Shown here piece after piece: positions 1 to 7,507 of a DNA stretch of 12,995 nucleotides. The position numbers and the translations under genes were made by a program. The notes below the pieces were generated by a model. That model saw only the letters and a program-made list of their open reading frames with translations. It ran no database searches and was not told where the DNA came from. Numbering within the stretch: the stretch's first letter is position 1; each line of letters starts with the position of its first letter. The DNA comes from Thermoplasmata archaeon (lineage in GTDB: Archaea > Thermoplasmatota > Thermoplasmata > Thermoplasmatales > Thermoplasmataceae), in NCBI GenBank assembly GCA_021850835.1, contig JAJZKS010000022.1, forward strand, positions 1-12,995. The letters run 5' to 3'.

Positions 1-656
1 ATGTAAAGTTCCAGGGGCAATGCTGGAGATAGCCCGAAAGAATATTGAGCAACAACTGCAGCTGGAGTTACAGGTGTTATTGAAAGCAGGTAGAGGAACA
101 CCCTCTTTATGGACTCGTATGGGTAGTATGTTGGTGGAAGTATAGTCATCAGAACTGACAGGATCCCGGCTATTCCCCAAATATTCCTGATGTGCTTTAT
201 GCTGCTTGAAATGATGAAGGAAATTGAAGAAGTGGCAAGCACAAGGAGGGCAAGAACTAATATCAGCATAGCCACCGCAAATGGTGAAAACAGGTGGTAT
301 ATCACCCCAAGTATACCATAAAGCATAATGCCCGGCAATGAGAACATCAGGTAGCTCAGCGTTAGGCCAATCATGTAATCAGATGGGGACACTGAGCTTG
401 CGACATACAGATCCTGGATGCGAAGTTGCAGCCTGAAAAAAGCAGCATCGCCGGAACTCTGGAGGGCAACGGATGCCACGATGGCAATAAATCCTCCCAC
501 AAGTGCGTACTTTACCAGCGCTCCGTTAGAGAGCACGTAGACCAGGAAAAGGAGGGCCAGCGGTGTGCTCAGTGCTGCGATGATATACGAAGGCCCCCTG
601 GCGATGGTCCTTATGCCATAATACCAGGCGAGCAGGAAGGTGAACTTAAGATTCAA
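1..656 (-). CDS. ABC-2 type transporter permease (partial, 3' end off the window)
   Basis: Integral membrane subunit of an ABC exporter. An open frame of 218 codons runs from a TTG at 654-656 to the left edge without a stop. Its product is very hydrophobic, with likely membrane segments near residues 24-43, 49-65, 94-120, 124-150 and 158-175, and a PPTYYP motif near 174-179 of the kind common in ABC-2 permeases. No suitable ATG lies near the 5' end. The TTG has a GGGGGT ribosome site a few bases upstream and lies inside the ATPase gene, overlapping its end by 11 bases, which implies translational coupling. The last membrane segment or two are missing. The substrate cannot be told; drug or lipid export is typical for this DrrAB-like architecture. 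Family assignment is fairly sure, start moderately sure. Confidence 0.8.
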   Translation of the reverse strand, partial: MNLKFTFLLAWYYGIRTIARGPSYIIAALSTPLALLFLVYVLSNGALVKYALVGGFIAIVASVALQSSGDAAFFRLQLRIQDLYVASSVSPSDYMIGLTLSYLMFSLPGIMLYGILGVIYHLFSPFAVAMLILVLALLVLATSSISFIISSSIKHIRNIWGIAGILSVLMTILPPTYYPYESIKRVFLYLLSITPVTPAAVVAQYSFGLSPALPLELY

Positions 657-1494
657 GGTTGACCCCCTTGCTGATAAACAGGTCATCCAGGTTCACAGAC
701 TTGACAGTAAAGCCTTTTTCCAAATATTCCTGGGCTCTGTCCTTCTGTATGTATTTTATATATGTGTTGGAAACCCTGGCACAACCATCACAGGGGGAAG
801 AAGTCTCTGCCCTTAGCATCCCATCAAACCTGTTAAGGAGGCTCGCAACAGTTCCCTGTTCAATTATCTTGCCGGTTTCAACAAGAAAGACTTCATCAGA
901 GAGCTCCTGTGCTTCCTCCATATAATGCGTGGTAAGAATGATATGGGAATCGATCTGCCTTATTGCTGACCATACCTCCATTCGGGAAAGTGGGTCCAGC
1001 CCAGTTGTTGGCTCATCCAGGAATACTATTTCTGCATTGGATGCCAGCGCCATCGCAACAAATACCTTTCTCTTCATCCCGCCGGAGAGGGTGTCGGTAG
1101 GGACATGCTTGAAGCCTTCAAGCCCTATTTCATTCAAGGACCTGTTGGCCTCTCTAGTTGCATCCATGAAGGAGAAGCGCCTTCCCACAAGGTACATCTT
1201 CACCTGTTCAAAAGCTGTGAGAACGCCTATTGGCGAAGCTTCCTGGGGAATACTCACTATCTTGTTCCTTATATCGTCAGGGTTGCGGATTATGTCCACA
1301 CCATTGATTGAGACTGAACCTGATGTTGGCATAAGCTGGGTGGAAAGAATTCTGAGCAGAGTGGTCTTCCCTGCCCCGTTCCTGCCTATTATAGAAGTCA
1401 CCCTCTTGCTGGCGTTGAAAGATACTCCTTTGAGGGCGGTTATGCCGTCTGAATATTTCTTTACTAAGTCCTTTACTTCAATCATCTGGCGCAT
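646..1494 (-). CDS. ABC transporter ATP-binding protein (DrrA-like)
   Basis: Nucleotide-binding subunit that powers the adjacent membrane permease by ATP hydrolysis at the cytoplasmic face. All motifs are visible: Walker A GRNGAGKTT at residues 37-45, Q-loop Gln84, signature LSGGM at 136-140, Walker B IVFLDEP at 156-162, D-loop GLDP, and switch His190 in LTTH. At 282 residues it is typical of the family. The C-terminal 75 residues beyond the ATPase core contain a CDGC pair and end in a short VNLDDLF-type segment, common in drug/antibiotic exporters of this class. The ATG at 1494 follows a TATA-like element by about 23 bases. Met4 (MIEVKDLV) is an equally natural start. The permease follows with an 11-base overlap. 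Confidence 0.93.
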   Translation of the reverse strand: MRQMIEVKDLVKKYSDGITALKGVSFNASKRVTSIIGRNGAGKTTLLRILSTQLMPTSGSVSINGVDIIRNPDDIRNKIVSIPQEASPIGVLTAFEQVKMYLVGRRFSFMDATREANRSLNEIGLEGFKHVPTDTLSGGMKRKVFVAMALASNAEIVFLDEPTTGLDPLSRMEVWSAIRQIDSHIILTTHYMEEAQELSDEVFLVETGKIIEQGTVASLLNRFDGMLRAETSSPCDGCARVSNTYIKYIQKDRAQEYLEKGFTVKSVNLDDLFISKGVNLES

Positions 1495-1512
1495 CCGTAG
1501 ATAACCATGAAA

Positions 1513-1522
1513 TACTTAAAAA
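1513..1522 (-). promoter_or_regulatory. TATA-like box for the ABC exporter operon
   Basis: On the minus strand the bases read TTTTTAAGTA, centred about 23 bases before the ATPase ATG at 1494 and 32 before Met4. Archaeal TATA boxes lie about 26 bases before the transcription start, so the message would be leaderless or nearly so. The 107-base gap to the divergent gene holds only this element and a weaker AT-rich stretch, TCTAATAA at 1573-1580, for the plus-strand gene. Confidence 0.5.
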
Positions 1523-1601
1523 TGAGCTAAAATGCACTTTACAGTAAACTGAAAGCAGTAATGGAAAGAATCTCTAATAAGCTATCAGGGCTTAATGTGC
1601 C

Positions 1602-1886
1602 GTGGAATTGAAGAACAAAGTGGAAAAATATATCAGAATAGAAGGCGAAGCACTTTCAAAACTAAAAGTGTCTTCTCCTGAAAACTCATTTCTCGGGGAA
1701 TTCGCCCTGAATGCGATGGAAATGATCAAGAGCTACTTCAGTGATGCAAAACATTTTCAGGAAAAAGGAGACATGATAAATGCATTCGCAGCTCTGAACT
1801 ATTCATATGGTTGGATTGATTGCCTTGTAAGGCTTGGTGCCTTAGATGGCGGTGAGGACCACAGGCTCTTTACACATTACAAATGA
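1602..1886 (+). CDS. DUF357 family protein
   Basis: Small, probably all-helical cytoplasmic protein of 94 residues. It carries the conserved block of the archaeal DUF357 family (recognised from memory): residues about 43-80, with the pattern KSYFSDAKHF, EKGDMINAF and YGWIDCLVRLG. The family's function is not established, although the SYG-W-D signature is well conserved in Euryarchaeota. The start is GTG at 1602; an in-frame TAA at 1593-1595 rules out a longer protein. No clear ribosome site precedes it, so it may be leaderless. It ends just before a hairpin and the ribosomal protein operon promoter, so it is probably its own transcription unit. Confidence 0.85.
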   Translation: MELKNKVEKYIRIEGEALSKLKVSSPENSFLGEFALNAMEMIKSYFSDAKHFQEKGDMINAFAALNYSYGWIDCLVRLGALDGGEDHRLFTHYK

Positions 1887-1930
1887 TAGATTGGGGAAAG
1901 AGGTCCCCAATCAAGTTTAATTCTCTATCA
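1884..1930 (+). terminator. Hairpin after the DUF357 gene
   Basis: GATTGGGG at 1889-1896 and CCCCAATC at 1905-1912 form a perfect 8-bp stem with an 8-base loop. TGATAG at 1884-1889, which includes the stop codon, can also pair with CTATCA at 1925-1930. There is no strong T-run; only AAGTTTAATTCT follows. It lies between two same-strand units and could be a terminator or a 3'-end stability element. Confidence 0.45.
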
Positions 1931-1958
1931 GAAATGATGTAGGGCTTCACGAAAGTAT

Positions 1959-1968
1959 CTTAATATAT
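1959..1968 (+). promoter_or_regulatory. TATA box of the rps13-rpoD operon
   Basis: CTTAATATAT is a good archaeal TATA element. It predicts transcription from about 1989 and a leader of about 22 bases that includes GGATGGT (1991-2000 region), a partial ribosome site before the ATG at 2011. Confidence 0.55.
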
Positions 1969-2010
1969 GTTACAATAAGGGTAAGCTAAACAAAAACGAA
2001 GGATGGTTCA

Positions 2011-2481
2011 ATGGCTGAAACAAAAAGAGAGAAGAGAGAAGATTTCCAATACATCGTAAGGGTCGCCAGCAGGGACCTCGATGGAGAGCGCACCGTTCAG
2101 CTCGCGCTTGCCGATTTAAAGGGCATTGGAATTCGGCTGTCTCACATGATCATTAAGCAGCTGGGTCTCCCAGCACATAAGAAAATTGGGGAGCTTAGCG
2201 AAAAGGAACTGGATGGGCTAAGGGAATATATCGAAACAAAGCAGTATGAGGGGATTCCAGGCTGGGCATTTAACCACAGGGGCGAAATGGTCTCTGGCGA
2301 TGACCTGAACCTGGTTTCCAACGATCTTGACATTCAGATCAATGACGATATAAACGCCATGAAGAAAGTTAAGTCTTACAGGGGTGTAAGGCATGAGAAG
2401 GGCAAGAAAGTCAGGGGCCAGAGGACTAGGTCCAATGGAAGGCACGGCCTTACCATGGGTGTCCAGAGGAAGAAGGAGTGA
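2011..2481 (+). CDS. rps13: 30S ribosomal protein S13 (uS13)
   Basis: Protein of the small-subunit head that contacts 16S rRNA, the P-site tRNA and the large subunit. The 156-residue product has the archaeal hallmarks: a VRVASRDLDGERTVQLAL start, the helix-two-turn-helix segment beginning KGIGIRLSHMI, and the basic C-terminal tail RHEKGKKVRGQRTRSNG that reaches the decoding centre. Length is close to other archaeal S13 proteins (about 150). It is first in rps13-rps4-rps11-rpoD, the conserved archaeal order, and its end carries the GGAGTGA ribosome site for rps4. Confidence 0.97.
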   Translation: MAETKREKREDFQYIVRVASRDLDGERTVQLALADLKGIGIRLSHMIIKQLGLPAHKKIGELSEKELDGLREYIETKQYEGIPGWAFNHRGEMVSGDDLNLVSNDLDIQINDDINAMKKVKSYRGVRHEKGKKVRGQRTRSNGRHGLTMGVQRKKE

Positions 2482-2489
2482 GCTGATTC

Positions 2490-3206
2490 ATGGGAGATCC
2501 TAAATTTCCGAAGAAGACATATTCTACGCCGAGGCACCCTTGGGAAAAAGAAAGAATTGAGGCTGAAAAGGAAATTGTCAACAAGTTTGGGTTGAAGAAC
2601 AAGAGAGAGCTCTGGAAAGGCATGGAACTGCTCAAGTCATTCAGAAGCCAGGCTAGGGACCTTCAGGCAAGAATGAGGGTGAGCGACTCAAACGCAGAGA
2701 AACAGTTCCAGGCACTCATACACAGGCTTGTCAGATACAATATCTTGAGCCACGCTGCGACCCTTGATGATGTTCTTTCACTGTCTATAGATGATATTCT
2801 TTCTAGAAGGCTCCAGACTATAGTTTTCAAGAAGAATCTCGCAAGGACACCAAAACAGGCAAGGCAAATGATAACCCATGGACACGTGACACTCAACGGA
2901 AGGAGAGTTACAGTTCCAGGAATGCTTGTAGAGGGTGAGCTTGAGGATTCCATTTTATACCACGAAAAGTCACCATTCACTGATGATCTCCATCCAATGA
3001 GGCAGGTCATCATAAGCGGCCCCATTGGCCAGGAAGAGGGAGAACAGGAAGAGAAGGAACCTGCTGAGGGGCAAGCAGCTGTGGCCGGTGCACAGGGAAC
3101 TCCCGGACAGACATCCGGGTATAGGAGGCCAAGGACACAGGGAGGGCCAAGAGATGACAGAAGGCCAAGAAGAGGAGCCCCAAGAAGAGGAGACGTGAAA
3201 CGATGA
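2490..3206 (+). CDS. rps4: 30S ribosomal protein S4 (uS4) with long C-terminal tail
   Basis: Primary 16S rRNA-binding protein of the small-subunit body. The archaeal/eukaryotic N-terminus is clear ([18 protein letters not shown]), and the S4 RNA-binding fold is at about residues 105-150 ([30 protein letters not shown]). The core ends near residue 180. The last 58 or so residues are low complexity: an acidic stretch ([13 protein letters not shown]), a Gly/Ala stretch, then an Arg/Pro/Gly-rich end with repeated RRPR and PRRG. The tail is probably disordered. GGAGTGA lies 8 bases before the ATG. The end overlaps rps11 by 4 bases (ATGA). Confidence 0.96.
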   Translation: MGDPKFPKKTYSTPRHPWEKERIEAEKEIVNKFGLKNKRELWKGMELLKSFRSQARDLQARMRVSDSNAEKQFQALIHRLVRYNILSHAATLDDVLSLSIDDILSRRLQTIVFKKNLARTPKQARQMITHGHVTLNGRRVTVPGMLVEGELEDSILYHEKSPFTDDLHPMRQVIISGPIGQEEGEQEEKEPAEGQAAVAGAQGTPGQTSGYRRPRTQGGPRDDRRPRRGAPRRGDVKR

Positions 3207-3586
3207 ACAAGACTGGCATAGCACATATCTATGCTTCACAGAATAACACAATCATCCTGGTTACTGACACTACCGGTGCAGAAACAATAGCAAAAGCGAC
3301 TGGCGGAATGGTTGTAAGAAATGACAGGGAAGAATCCAGCCCATATGCTGCAATGAAAGCCGCAGACCTTATTGCTGAAAAGCTCAGGGAGAAGGAAATT
3401 TCAGACCTGATAATCAAGGTCAGGGCCCCAGGGGGAAGCAAATCAAAGATCCCGGGACCTGGTGCACAGTCAGCAATCAGGGCACTTTCAAGAGCAGGCT
3501 TCAAGATCCTCAGGATCGAGGAAGTAACCCCAATCCCACACGACGGAACCAAGAAGAAGGGTGGAAAGAGGGGAAGGAGAGTATAA
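3203..3586 (+). CDS. rps11: 30S ribosomal protein S11 (uS11)
   Basis: Small-subunit platform protein near the mRNA exit and E site. The 127-residue length is normal for archaea. Diagnostic segments are [13 protein letters not shown] near the N-terminus, [20 protein letters not shown] in the middle, and the basic end [18 protein letters not shown]. The ATG overlaps the rps4 stop in ATGA, implying coupled translation. The final codons hold a purine-rich ribosome site (AAGGAGAG) for rpoD. Confidence 0.97.
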   Translation: MNKTGIAHIYASQNNTIILVTDTTGAETIAKATGGMVVRNDREESSPYAAMKAADLIAEKLREKEISDLIIKVRAPGGSKSKIPGPGAQSAIRALSRAGFKILRIEEVTPIPHDGTKKKGGKRGRRV

Positions 3587-3590
3587 TCCA

Positions 3591-4412
3591 ATGTCCCTGA
3601 AAATTCTTAAGGCAGAAGACAGATTCATAAGGTTTACAATTGACGGAATCACCCCAACTATAGCTAATGCCCTGAGAAGAACCCTTCTTGATGACATTCC
3701 CAAACTTGCAATTGACAGAGTTATTTTCCACCACGGACAGATCAGGGATAGGGAAGGAAATGTATACGACTCCTCCCTGCCACTATTTGACGAAATTGTT
3801 GCACACAGGCTTTCCCTTGTGCCACTGGTCACTGACCCCAAAATGAACTTCAGGGATGAGTGTGTCTGTGAGGGAAAAGGTTGTCCTCTATGCACAATGT
3901 CCTATTCAATCAACAAGATTGGGCCGGCCGTGGTCACATCTGCCGACCTCCAGCCAATGGGAAACCCGGAACTAGTGCCAAGCGATCCTGACATCCCAAT
4001 AGTGAAGCTTGGGCCAAAACAGGCTATCCTTGTAACTGGAGAGGCCATAATGGGAAGAGGAAAGACCCACACAAAATGGCAGGCCACATCTGGGGTGTTC
4101 TATAAGTACCACAGGGAATTTGTCGTGACAAAATCAGATTTTGAGGCATGGGCATCCATAAAGGAAAAGTGCCCTCAAAGCGTTCTATCAGAAGATTCAA
4201 AAACAATAAGGTTCACAGATGACAACTTATGCAAGGCTGTAAGACAACTTCTTGATTATTCTTCGGTGAAGCTGGTGGAAGATGACACACAGTTCGTGTT
4301 CCAGTTTGAGACGGATGGTTCCTACAAGGCCATTGATGTACTCGGATATGCCCTGAAGAGACTTCCACAGAGGCTCAACACACTTTTGGAAAGCCTTACA
4401 ACACCTGATTAA
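3591..4412 (+). CDS. rpoD: DNA-directed RNA polymerase subunit D (Rpo3)
   Basis: Archaeal counterpart of Rpb3 and of bacterial alpha; it pairs with subunit L to nucleate RNA polymerase assembly. The start is ATG 3591 ([15 protein letters not shown], 273 residues), 4 bases after the rps11 stop. A frame opening at GTG 3561 adds ten residues with no family support. Seen: the dimerisation motif [11 protein letters not shown] (23-33), a metal-type cluster CxCx4CxxC at Cys91, 93, 98 and 101, and [10 protein letters not shown] at 155-164. The inserted ferredoxin-like domain (about 165-215) keeps only Cys194 and Cys214, so an Fe-S cluster there is unlikely. The gene ends the ribosomal operon, and a T-run follows. 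Confidence 0.95.
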   Translation: MSLKILKAEDRFIRFTIDGITPTIANALRRTLLDDIPKLAIDRVIFHHGQIRDREGNVYDSSLPLFDEIVAHRLSLVPLVTDPKMNFRDECVCEGKGCPLCTMSYSINKIGPAVVTSADLQPMGNPELVPSDPDIPIVKLGPKQAILVTGEAIMGRGKTHTKWQATSGVFYKYHREFVVTKSDFEAWASIKEKCPQSVLSEDSKTIRFTDDNLCKAVRQLLDYSSVKLVEDDTQFVFQFETDGSYKAIDVLGYALKRLPQRLNTLLESLTTPD

Positions 4413-4423
4413 CCCAAAACATC

Positions 4424-4433
4424 TTTTTTTATT
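4424..4433 (+). terminator. T-run after rpoD, also a possible promoter for the next gene
   Basis: Seven T bases (4424-4430) begin 11 bases after the rpoD stop in a gap of only 43 bases. Archaeal RNA polymerase stops at such T-runs without a hairpin. The same AT-rich block, TTTTTTTATT, is centred 27 bases before the ATG at 4456, so it could also be the TATA element of a leaderless message for the next operon. Confidence 0.5.
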
Positions 4434-4455
4434 CCTTGACATTATTCATAACAGC

Positions 4456-5226
4456 ATGGAAGATTTCTACAGGGATTTTTCCAATATAGGTGACCAGGTA
4501 TTCGAGTCAATGCACGACTCTAATGGCGAATACAGGAACAAGAATGTGGTCGGCATTGGTGCAGATGGCACCGCAACCCATGCATTGGACAAGGCCTGTG
4601 AAGATATCATAGTCAGGTACGTTGAGGAAAATGATCTTCCATTCAATATAATGAGCGAGGAGCTTGGTTTCCTTGACAGAAAGTACAGCGAAACTATCCT
4701 GACCGATCCTCTGGACGGGACATTCAATGCAGAGAACAAGATTCCATTCTATTCAGTTTCTATAGCAACTCTCAACGATGATTTTAAGAGCCTCACGAGA
4801 GGTTACATCAAGGACCTTGCAAGGGGAGATGTTTTCTATGCAGAAAGGGGCAAGGGAAGCACACACAATGGAAACAGCATCCGGGTGTCGCCAGTCCCCA
4901 TACATGGATACACAATAAGCGTCGGAGCATGCAGTGATGAAATGAGGCGAAAGCTCATCGATCTCCCGGGGCGGCACCGATCCCTGGGATGTGCGTCCCT
5001 TGAAATGGCACTTGTTGCAAGGGGCTCAGTGGACATGATGGCATATGTCGGCAGGGGCTCTTACATAAGGAATATTGATGTGGCAGCGGGAGTCATCCTT
5101 GTGAGGGAAGCAGGAGGGGTTGTAGTGGACCAGAGTGGATCGGAATTCAACATGGGCCTTGATGTTACTGTGAGGGCAAACATTATTGCAGCAAGAAACA
5201 GGGAAATGCTGGGTGAAATCATATGA
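4456..5226 (+). CDS. Inositol monophosphatase family phosphatase, probable NADP phosphatase
   Basis: Mg-dependent sugar or nucleotide phosphatase of the lithium-sensitive superfamily. Seen: metal ligands in SEELGF (67-72) and DPLDGT (84-89), the RSLGCASLEMALVARG segment (175-190), and IDVAAG (207-212), whose Asp208 fills the usual WD-AAG position with Ile in place of Trp. At 256 residues it has normal length. Archaeal members act on inositol-1-phosphate, fructose-1,6-bisphosphate or NADP(H). The 4-base ATGA overlap with NAD kinase mirrors the fused MJ0917 enzyme (phosphatase domain, then NAD kinase domain), so NADP phosphatase is the favoured reading. Fructose bisphosphatase is the main alternative. 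Confidence 0.9.
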   Translation: MEDFYRDFSNIGDQVFESMHDSNGEYRNKNVVGIGADGTATHALDKACEDIIVRYVEENDLPFNIMSEELGFLDRKYSETILTDPLDGTFNAENKIPFYSVSIATLNDDFKSLTRGYIKDLARGDVFYAERGKGSTHNGNSIRVSPVPIHGYTISVGACSDEMRRKLIDLPGRHRSLGCASLEMALVARGSVDMMAYVGRGSYIRNIDVAAGVILVREAGGVVVDQSGSEFNMGLDVTVRANIIAARNREMLGEII

Positions 5227-6041
5227 GGATTGCATTTACGATCAGAAGAAACTGTGAACGGTGTGCCAGGGTTGTCAGCAGAATCGTGGAATTAATACCA
5301 AAGGACTGGCAGACCATATATGACAAGGAGTGTGCCAAGTTCCTGGAAATCCGGGGCACTGATCTGGAGGCAATTAAGGCAGACATAATCATTGCTGTCG
5401 GAGGGGATGGCACTGCCTTGAGGGCAACCCAGATGGCAAAGGGGCCAGTCTTGGGCATCAACATGGGCGGGCTTGGGTTCCTCACGGAAGTTGAAATCGG
5501 CGATGTTGAGAAATCAATCTACAAGCTCATACGAGGCGATTACAAGATAGAGAAGAATATGAAGCTCAAGGTCAAGATAAATGGGCTGGAGGTCCTTGAT
5601 TCAACCAATGAGGCAGTAATACACACTAGCAAGATCGCCAAGATCCGGAAGTTCAAGATTTATGCCGGTGGCAACTTCCTCGACAGCGGAAGTGCAGATG
5701 GAATTATAGTGTCAACGCCTATCGGCTCAACCTCCTACAACTACAGCGCAGGTGGGCCCATAATCCATCCCTCCCTCAATGTCATGGCCATCACTTACCT
5801 TGCACCATTCAGGTCCAGGGTGAGGCCAATGGTAATTCCTGCCGACCAGCCAATAAAAATAAAACTCTGCGGCCCGGGGCAGGAATCCCTTGTGATCATA
5901 GACGGCCAGGCTGAGTATCCTGTTAACGAGAACGATGAAATCGAGATTTCTGCATCAGAGAACAAGGCTGAATTTATTACATTCAGGGATTCTTTCTATG
6001 ACAAGATAAGGGAGAAACTCATCAAGCATGTGGTCAATTAG
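5223..6041 (+). CDS. nadK: NAD kinase
   Basis: Phosphorylates NAD to NADP with ATP or polyphosphate in the cytoplasm. Signatures are GGDGT (60-64), the NE pair (129-130), STPIGSTSYNYSAGGPIIHP (164-183) and DGQ (227-229), in the family's usual order and spacing. At 272 residues it matches archaeal enzymes. The ATG overlaps the stop of the upstream phosphatase (ATGA at 5223-5226), and the 3' end overlaps the JAMM gene by 14 bases, so all three should be co-transcribed. A kinase and a phosphatase acting on the same cofactor in one operon suggests control of the NAD/NADP ratio. Confidence 0.96.
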   Translation: MRIAFTIRRNCERCARVVSRIVELIPKDWQTIYDKECAKFLEIRGTDLEAIKADIIIAVGGDGTALRATQMAKGPVLGINMGGLGFLTEVEIGDVEKSIYKLIRGDYKIEKNMKLKVKINGLEVLDSTNEAVIHTSKIAKIRKFKIYAGGNFLDSGSADGIIVSTPIGSTSYNYSAGGPIIHPSLNVMAITYLAPFRSRVRPMVIPADQPIKIKLCGPGQESLVIIDGQAEYPVNENDEIEISASENKAEFITFRDSFYDKIREKLIKHVVN

Positions 6042-6390
6042 GCAGCGAACTCTCAGGATGATCATGGAGGCTTCACTGGATTCCTATCCAAAGGAATTCG
6101 GTGCATTCATGAAAGCTGAAAAAAACGTGATCTATGAGATCGCAATTCTCCCCGGCACTGTCCAGGGAGACCACCACACCCTCTTTTACCTGTATAACAA
6201 GCCAATTGATTTCAGCATAGTCGGATCAGTACATTCCCATCCATCCGGCGTCCCAATACCATCTGATGCTGATCTCAAAATGTTCCAGAATACTGGCCCT
6301 ATCCACGTAATCGTGGGGTATCCCTATGGGCTCAACAACTTCATAGCCTACGACCGGAATGGAAACCCAGTTGAATTGAAAGTGATATGA
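6028..6390 (+). CDS. JAMM/MPN+ metalloprotease (AfJAMM-like)
   Basis: Zinc isopeptidase of the JAB1/MPN/Mov34 family, a candidate for removing ubiquitin-like SAMP proteins from targets. The full metal motif is present: Glu23 (PKEFGAF), H69-S-H71-P, and S79-D-A-D82. At 120 residues it is a stand-alone domain. It resembles, from memory, the Archaeoglobus AfJAMM protein, including the YPY segment near residues 98-100 and a closing GNPVELKVI. ATG 6028 lies inside the nadK end (14-base overlap) and gives the expected N-terminal helix; ATG 6058 is a shorter alternative. Haloferax JAMM1 is a known desampylase; the substrate here is not shown, and no SAMP gene is in the window. Confidence 0.9.
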   Translation: MWSIRQRTLRMIMEASLDSYPKEFGAFMKAEKNVIYEIAILPGTVQGDHHTLFYLYNKPIDFSIVGSVHSHPSGVPIPSDADLKMFQNTGPIHVIVGYPYGLNNFIAYDRNGNPVELKVI

Positions 6391-6416
6391 CGCCGCCTGG
6401 CAAGTTAAAAGCGGCG
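6391..6416. terminator. GC-rich hairpin between convergent genes
   Basis: CGCCGC at 6391-6396 and GCGGCG at 6411-6416 form a perfect 6-bp GC stem with a 14-base AT-richer loop. It fills the 36-base gap between the JAMM stop and the citrate synthase stop, so it could end transcription from both sides. Confidence 0.5.
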
Positions 6417-6426
6417 CTTGCTCAAT

Positions 6427-7494
6427 TCATAGTTTCAGGTCAAAAGGACCGACATATTTTGAAGACGGCCTTATGATCCTGTTGTCTGCGAGTTGTTCCT
6501 TGTAGTGTGCCACCCATCCGAATACTCTGGACGCGGCAAAAAGAGGAGTGTAAAAGTCCTGTGGGATACCAAGGATATCCATGTAGATAGCAGCATAGAA
6601 ATCAAGGTTCGCAGGGACACTCTTTTTCTCCCACATTCTATTTTCAACAGCTTCCGCTATTTGAAGAATTCTTGAGTCTGGAGCTATCTCCTTCAGTTTC
6701 GCTTTCACGAACTGGGCCCTAGGATCAAGCCTCTTGTATATCCTGTGGCCAAAACCCATTACTTTCTCCCCTTTTGCCACCTGTTCATCAACATACTTTA
6801 CGGCTTCATCTGTGCTCTTGAAATTCTTGAAGAAATCAAGAATCTCAGCGTTTGCCCCACCGTGCAAAGGTCCCTTTAGTGTTGCAAGTGCCGTTGTGAA
6901 TGATGAAATCGGATCAGCGAGTGTTGAAGCGGTAACCCTGAGGGCAAAGGTGGAAGCATTGAATTCATGTTCCATGTAAAGTATCATCAGAATCCCGAGG
7001 TACTTCGCCTTCTGGGGGTCACTTTTACCGGTAATCAGGTGATAGAAGCGCTCAGCGTAGGTGCCCTCGATTGGTTTGAGTGATTCCAGCCCATGGGCAA
7101 GCCGATATGAAAGTGAGATGAATTCCGGGAATTTGGCAGCCATCTCAATCATTAGGTCATCAGGCTCTGTGTGTTTATAAGGGTAAAATGAGACAATGCT
7201 TCTTAGGGACCTCATAAGGTCCTTTTCCTTCAGGATTGAAATGACTTCCCTGGCGTTTTCATCAACGCCAAAGTTGCTTCTTAGTTTTCCAATAAATTCT
7301 TCCCTCTCCCTCTGGCCAGGCAGTTTCCCATAAACAATAAGGTAGGCTGCATCCTCAAAGCTCTTCTTTTCTACAAGGTCGACTGCCCTGTAGCCCCTGT
7401 AAAGGAGGTTACCACTATTGTCAGTGGTTGCTATGGCTGTCTTGTCCACAATAACATTAACGAGTCCCTTTGGAACCGTGATTTCATCTGTCAT
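6427..7494 (-). CDS. prpC: Citrate synthase family enzyme, probable 2-methylcitrate synthase
   Basis: Condenses an acyl-CoA with oxaloacetate: acetyl-CoA gives citrate, propionyl-CoA gives 2-methylcitrate. Active-site residues are in place: His176 in MEHEFNAST, His211 in GPLHGGAN, His250-Arg251 in GFGHRIYK, and Asp298 in NLDFYAA. At 355 residues it is of the compact prokaryotic type, and the HEFNAST form of the first motif is common in methylcitrate synthases. It is the last gene of an operon with prpD and prpB, the main reason for preferring the methylcitrate role; many archaeal enzymes accept both substrates. The ribosome site AGGGTGA (7501-7507) lies 6 bases before the ATG and overlaps the prpB stop. 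Confidence 0.9.
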   Translation of the reverse strand: MTDEITVPKGLVNVIVDKTAIATTDNSGNLLYRGYRAVDLVEKKSFEDAAYLIVYGKLPGQREREEFIGKLRSNFGVDENAREVISILKEKDLMRSLRSIVSFYPYKHTEPDDLMIEMAAKFPEFISLSYRLAHGLESLKPIEGTYAERFYHLITGKSDPQKAKYLGILMILYMEHEFNASTFALRVTASTLADPISSFTTALATLKGPLHGGANAEILDFFKNFKSTDEAVKYVDEQVAKGEKVMGFGHRIYKRLDPRAQFVKAKLKEIAPDSRILQIAEAVENRMWEKKSVPANLDFYAAIYMDILGIPQDFYTPLFAASRVFGWVAHYKEQLADNRIIRPSSKYVGPFDLKL

Positions 7495-7500
7495 TATAAT

Positions 7501-7507
7501 TCACCCT
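7501..7507 (-). promoter_or_regulatory. Ribosome binding site of prpC
   Basis: Minus strand AGGGTGA, 6 bases before the ATG at 7494 and overlapping the prpB stop codon at 7506-7508. It fixes the start and indicates that prpC is translated as an internal cistron. Confidence 0.7.

Noticed and set aside
929..1504. Plus-strand open frame of 191 codons opposite the ABC ATPase gene
   Set aside because: Antisense shadow of a gene with all ATPase motifs; low-complexity Ser/Ile/Leu-rich product.
2663..3226. Minus-strand open frames opposite rps4
   Set aside because: Cys/Ser/Pro/Leu-rich antisense products explained by the Arg- and Gly-rich rps4 tail read backwards.
3561..3590. Ten-residue N-terminal extension of RpoD from GTG 3561
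   Set aside because: The added residues overlap the end of rps11 and have no family support; ATG 3591 gives the conserved N-terminus.
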